Source: Photobacterium sanguinicancri
Lineage (GTDB): Bacteria; Pseudomonadota; Gammaproteobacteria; Enterobacterales; Vibrionaceae
Length of the DNA: 64,000 nucleotides
Assembly: GCF_024346675.1 (NCBI RefSeq)
Contig: NZ_AP024850.1
Location: forward strand, 3,100,001 to 3,164,000
Reading direction: 5' to 3'
Position numbers and translations under genes: made by a program. The notes under the pieces were generated by a model. The model searched no databases. It saw only the letters and a program-made list of their open reading frames with translations, and was not told where the DNA came from. This document shows positions 61,440 through 64,000 of the stretch, in pieces (positions within the stretch are counted from its first letter, which is position 1; every line of letters starts with the position of its first letter).

Positions 61440-63364
61440 TGAGCTTTCGCCTTGATATGACGGTGATAGAAAAAAATACGGCCGCGATCCGTTTTGCTAT
61501 CACGCTACATAATCTCACCGATAAAGCACTGGAACACTGGGTGCTACATTTTGCCAATAGTCGTAAGCTCAATGCTGCATCATTCACCGGTGGGCAATTG
61601 GAGCAACAGGGTAGCTACTGCGTATTTACCCCGAATAACGCGCCCGTCTTAGCACCAAACTCCAGTTTCTATACTGAGTTTGAAATTAATACCACAGCTT
61701 TTTCATTTCATGATGACGGTATTAACGACGCTTTCCTTAGCTCGACTATCGAACAGACGCAGTTAGTCCCCATTCCAGTTGAAGTCACAACCGTGGATTT
61801 GGGAGCGTCACCCGTTGAACGCTACACTACGCCACTACAACCAGCAAAAGACATCAACATCATCCCAGTGCCTGCGCTGTTAACCCCGCTTTCTGGGCAA
61901 TTTACCCTGTCAGCGGCGACAATCATTGCACAAGCCGATCCACTCGCAGAAAGTGCTATCCGTTGGCTGCAATCCGAACTGGAGCTGCATTTCTCACTCC
62001 AATTAACCTTACAACGCAATGGTCATGTTCATTATCAGTTAAGCGAAAAAATCGAGCGAGATGGCTACCATATCTTAATTGAAGAAGATCATATTTGGGT
62101 ACAAGCCAGCACTGCTGCAGGGTTTACTCACGCAACGGCAAGCTTACTGCAGTTGATCCCTTTAGATGCAGACTCCCAAAATAGTTATACGATTCCGATG
62201 GTCGAAATCACCGACCAACCTCACCATAACTATCGTGGCATGATGTTAGATTGTGCTCGCCATTTTCATCCGATGGTGCGTCTGAAATCTTTTATTAACC
62301 AATTAGCGCGCTACAAATTCAATGTTTTCCATTGGCATTTAACCGATGATGAAGGCTGGCGAATCGAGATCGATGCTTACCCAGAGTTAACATCTATAGG
62401 TGCATGGCGTGGTCCCAATGAAGTACTTGAACCTCAATACACTCATTTAACTCAACGTTACGGCGGCTATTACAGCAAAGTTGAGATCCGAGAACTGATC
62501 CAATATGCGAGCGATCGCGGGATCACCATTATCCCGGAAATTGATATCCCAGGGCATTGCCGTGCAGCGATAAAATCATTACCCCACTTGCTATTGGATC
62601 CTCAAGATCAATCGCAATATAGCGGCGCTCAGAATTACACCGATAATATTTTATCTGCTGCTTTACCCGGTACTTACCAATTTATTGCTACGGTCTTAGG
62701 GGAAGTAGCCGAACTCTTCCCTGCTCCTTATGTTCATATTGGCGGCGATGAAGTCCCTGCGGGAGCATGGGAAAAAAGTGATGCATGCCAAACCTTTATG
62801 GCTGAGCATAACTACCAACAAACCATGGAATTACAAAGCCATATTTTACGATTTGCCGATGAAATATTACGTACGAAAGGCAAACGTATGATGGGCTGGG
62901 AAGAGGTAACCAAAGGCGGAGAGATTGATAACAATACCGTTATTTATTCTTGGTTAAGTGAAGACGCGGGGCTCGCATCCGCTAAAAAAGATTTCGACGT
63001 CATCATGCAACCGGCACAATTTACCTACTTAGATCTTGTTCAAGGCTACTCGCCTGATGAGATGGGCGTTGATTGGGCTGGTAAGTTACCGCTCGACAAA
63101 GTCTATAGCTACCACCCACTCGCAAACCTCGCGACGAATGATCCTATCCATCACAAAATCATGGGGATCCAAGGAGCGTTATGGTGCGAGCGCATAGATA
63201 CCCAGCAACGTTTTGACCACATGATCTACCCACGATTATTGGCCTTAGCTGAGGTTTGCTGGAGCCAACCTAATTTACGACACTGGGACGACTTTACTGC
63301 TCGTCTTAATGGTCAACTTCAATATTTAAATAAGGCCGGTATTCAATACCGCCACTGTGAATAA
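61439..63364 (+). CDS. GH20 beta-N-acetylhexosaminidase
   Basis: 641 residues from the second of two adjacent ATGs (61436 or 61439), judged by distance to the gaggagg ribosome binding site. N-terminal carbohydrate-binding-like domain, a GH20b domain (about 145-265) and the GH20 TIM barrel (about 270-600). The catalytic pair is D437-E438 in HIGGDEVPAGAW; other conserved parts are GMMLDCARHFHP, FHWHLTDDEGWR and IPEIDIPGH. No signal peptide, so it cleaves GlcNAc from imported chitin oligosaccharides in the cytoplasm. Confidence 0.95.
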   Translation: MSFRLDMTVIEKNTAAIRFAITLHNLTDKALEHWVLHFANSRKLNAASFTGGQLEQQGSYCVFTPNNAPVLAPNSSFYTEFEINTTAFSFHDDGINDAFLSSTIEQTQLVPIPVEVTTVDLGASPVERYTTPLQPAKDINIIPVPALLTPLSGQFTLSAATIIAQADPLAESAIRWLQSELELHFSLQLTLQRNGHVHYQLSEKIERDGYHILIEEDHIWVQASTAAGFTHATASLLQLIPLDADSQNSYTIPMVEITDQPHHNYRGMMLDCARHFHPMVRLKSFINQLARYKFNVFHWHLTDDEGWRIEIDAYPELTSIGAWRGPNEVLEPQYTHLTQRYGGYYSKVEIRELIQYASDRGITIIPEIDIPGHCRAAIKSLPHLLLDPQDQSQYSGAQNYTDNILSAALPGTYQFIATVLGEVAELFPAPYVHIGGDEVPAGAWEKSDACQTFMAEHNYQQTMELQSHILRFADEILRTKGKRMMGWEEVTKGGEIDNNTVIYSWLSEDAGLASAKKDFDVIMQPAQFTYLDLVQGYSPDEMGVDWAGKLPLDKVYSYHPLANLATNDPIHHKIMGIQGALWCERIDTQQRFDHMIYPRLLALAEVCWSQPNLRHWDDFTARLNGQLQYLNKAGIQYRHCE

Positions 63365-63396
63365 CACAGCATCGAACAGTAAAAGGATAGTTACAA

Positions 63397-64000
63397 ATGA
63401 AATACGGCTATTTTGATAACGACAATCGTGAATATGTTATTACTCGACCAGATGTTCCAGCGCCTTGGACTAACTATCTAGGAACTGAAAAGTTCTGCAC
63501 GGTAATCTCTCACAATGCAGGCGGTTACTCGTTCTACAATTCTCCAGAATATAATCGTGTGACTAAATTCCGTCCCAATGGCACGTTCGACCGTCCTGGG
63601 CACTATGTATATCTTCGTGATGATGAGACGGGCGACTACTGGTCAATCTCATGGCAACCCGTTGCAAAAAGTTTAGAAGAAGCATCATACGAAGTTCGCC
63701 ACGGTTTATCATATTCAACATTCAAATGTGACTACAACGGCATCAAAGCACAAAAGACCTTATTTGTGCCTAAAGGCGAAGACGCCGAGATTTGGGACGT
63801 TGTCCTGAAAAATGACAGCGATAAACCTCGTACTATCAGTGCATTCTCATTTGTAGAGTTTTCATTTAGCCACATTGAGTCAGATAACCAAAACCACCAA
63901 ATGAGCCTTTACTCTGCGGGTACGGCTTATCAACAAGGTGTGATTGAATATGACCTGTATTACAACACCAATGATTTTGAAGGCTTCTACTACTTAGCAT
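63397..64000 (+). CDS. chbP: N,N'-diacetylchitobiose phosphorylase, 5' part
   Basis: The first 201 codons run off the right edge. N-terminus MKYGYFDNDNREYVITRPDVPAPWTNYLG, with GGYSFYNSPEYNRVTKFRPNG and RPGHYVYLRDDETGDYWS, is the start of a GH94 phosphorylase. In vibrios this enzyme splits (GlcNAc)2 with phosphate to GlcNAc-1-P and GlcNAc. ATG at 63397 follows an aagga ribosome binding site. Last visible gene of the chitin operon; catalytic residues lie outside the window. Confidence 0.92.
   Translation, partial: MKYGYFDNDNREYVITRPDVPAPWTNYLGTEKFCTVISHNAGGYSFYNSPEYNRVTKFRPNGTFDRPGHYVYLRDDETGDYWSISWQPVAKSLEEASYEVRHGLSYSTFKCDYNGIKAQKTLFVPKGEDAEIWDVVLKNDSDKPRTISAFSFVEFSFSHIESDNQNHQMSLYSAGTAYQQGVIEYDLYYNTNDFEGFYYLA

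Overview
The window looks like a stretch of a Vibrionaceae chromosome, most probably Photobacterium (P. profundum-like). This is inferred from gene content and order, not from a database search. Pointers are the arcA/arcB/GGDEF/YhcC neighbourhood, two tandem glutamate synthase operons, the thrLABC block, and a chiS plus chitooligosaccharide-catabolic operon with a GH9 glucosaminidase. That GH9 protein has D139, D143 and E555 where I remember the catalytic residues of the characterised Photobacterium exo-beta-D-glucosaminidase. Almost everything is conserved housekeeping or chitin metabolism; there is one insertion sequence and no prophage, CRISPR array, tRNA or rRNA that I can see.

Layout. 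0.2-5.5 kb: a small DUF3545-like protein, a hemerythrin-like protein, DNA repair genes (ung, nfo), grcA behind an FNR box, and a dicarboxylate/amino-acid symporter. 5.5-10.5 kb: thrL-thrA-thrB-thrC on the minus strand, with a complete Thr/Ile leader peptide and attenuator. 10.8-14.1 kb: aceK, a small outer-membrane-type protein, an RraA-like protein and a probable 49-residue ORF. 14.6-22.6 kb: arcA, an intact IS3-family element inserted 14 bp after the arcA stop codon, then arcB with an overlapping lipoprotein gene, a PAS-GGDEF protein and a radical SAM protein. 23.2-35.6 kb: two gltBD operons of different lineage. 35.7-38.9 kb: mtnN, a cobD/cbiB-like gene, btuF and a TRIC-type channel gene. 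39-48.3 kb: VOC protein, tyrS, M23 peptidase, erpA, clcA, hemL, an unannotated 35-residue Cys-rich membrane peptide, an AI-2E-family permease and rsmC. 48.6-64 kb: chiS and the chitin operon, running off the right edge inside the chitobiose phosphorylase gene.

How the parts work together. ArcB/ArcA, the FNR-type site before grcA and the fermentative symporter neighbourhood point to a facultative anaerobe. The two GOGATs supply glutamate for nitrogen assimilation and thrABC makes threonine. In the chitin block, chitin oligosaccharides are sensed through ChiS and the periplasmic binding protein. They are imported by a two-permease, two-ATPase ABC transporter, then split by chitobiose phosphorylase, GH20 hexosaminidase and GH9 glucosaminidase. 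GlcN is phosphorylated by a dedicated kinase.

The most interesting unexplained signals are small. They are two exact 14-bp direct repeats 30 bp apart, downstream of a CRP-like site, in the chitin promoter region; two perfect intercistronic hairpins without U-tracts inside the chitin operon; the IS that separates arcA from its own terminator while bringing a terminator-like hairpin; and two or three very short ORFs.
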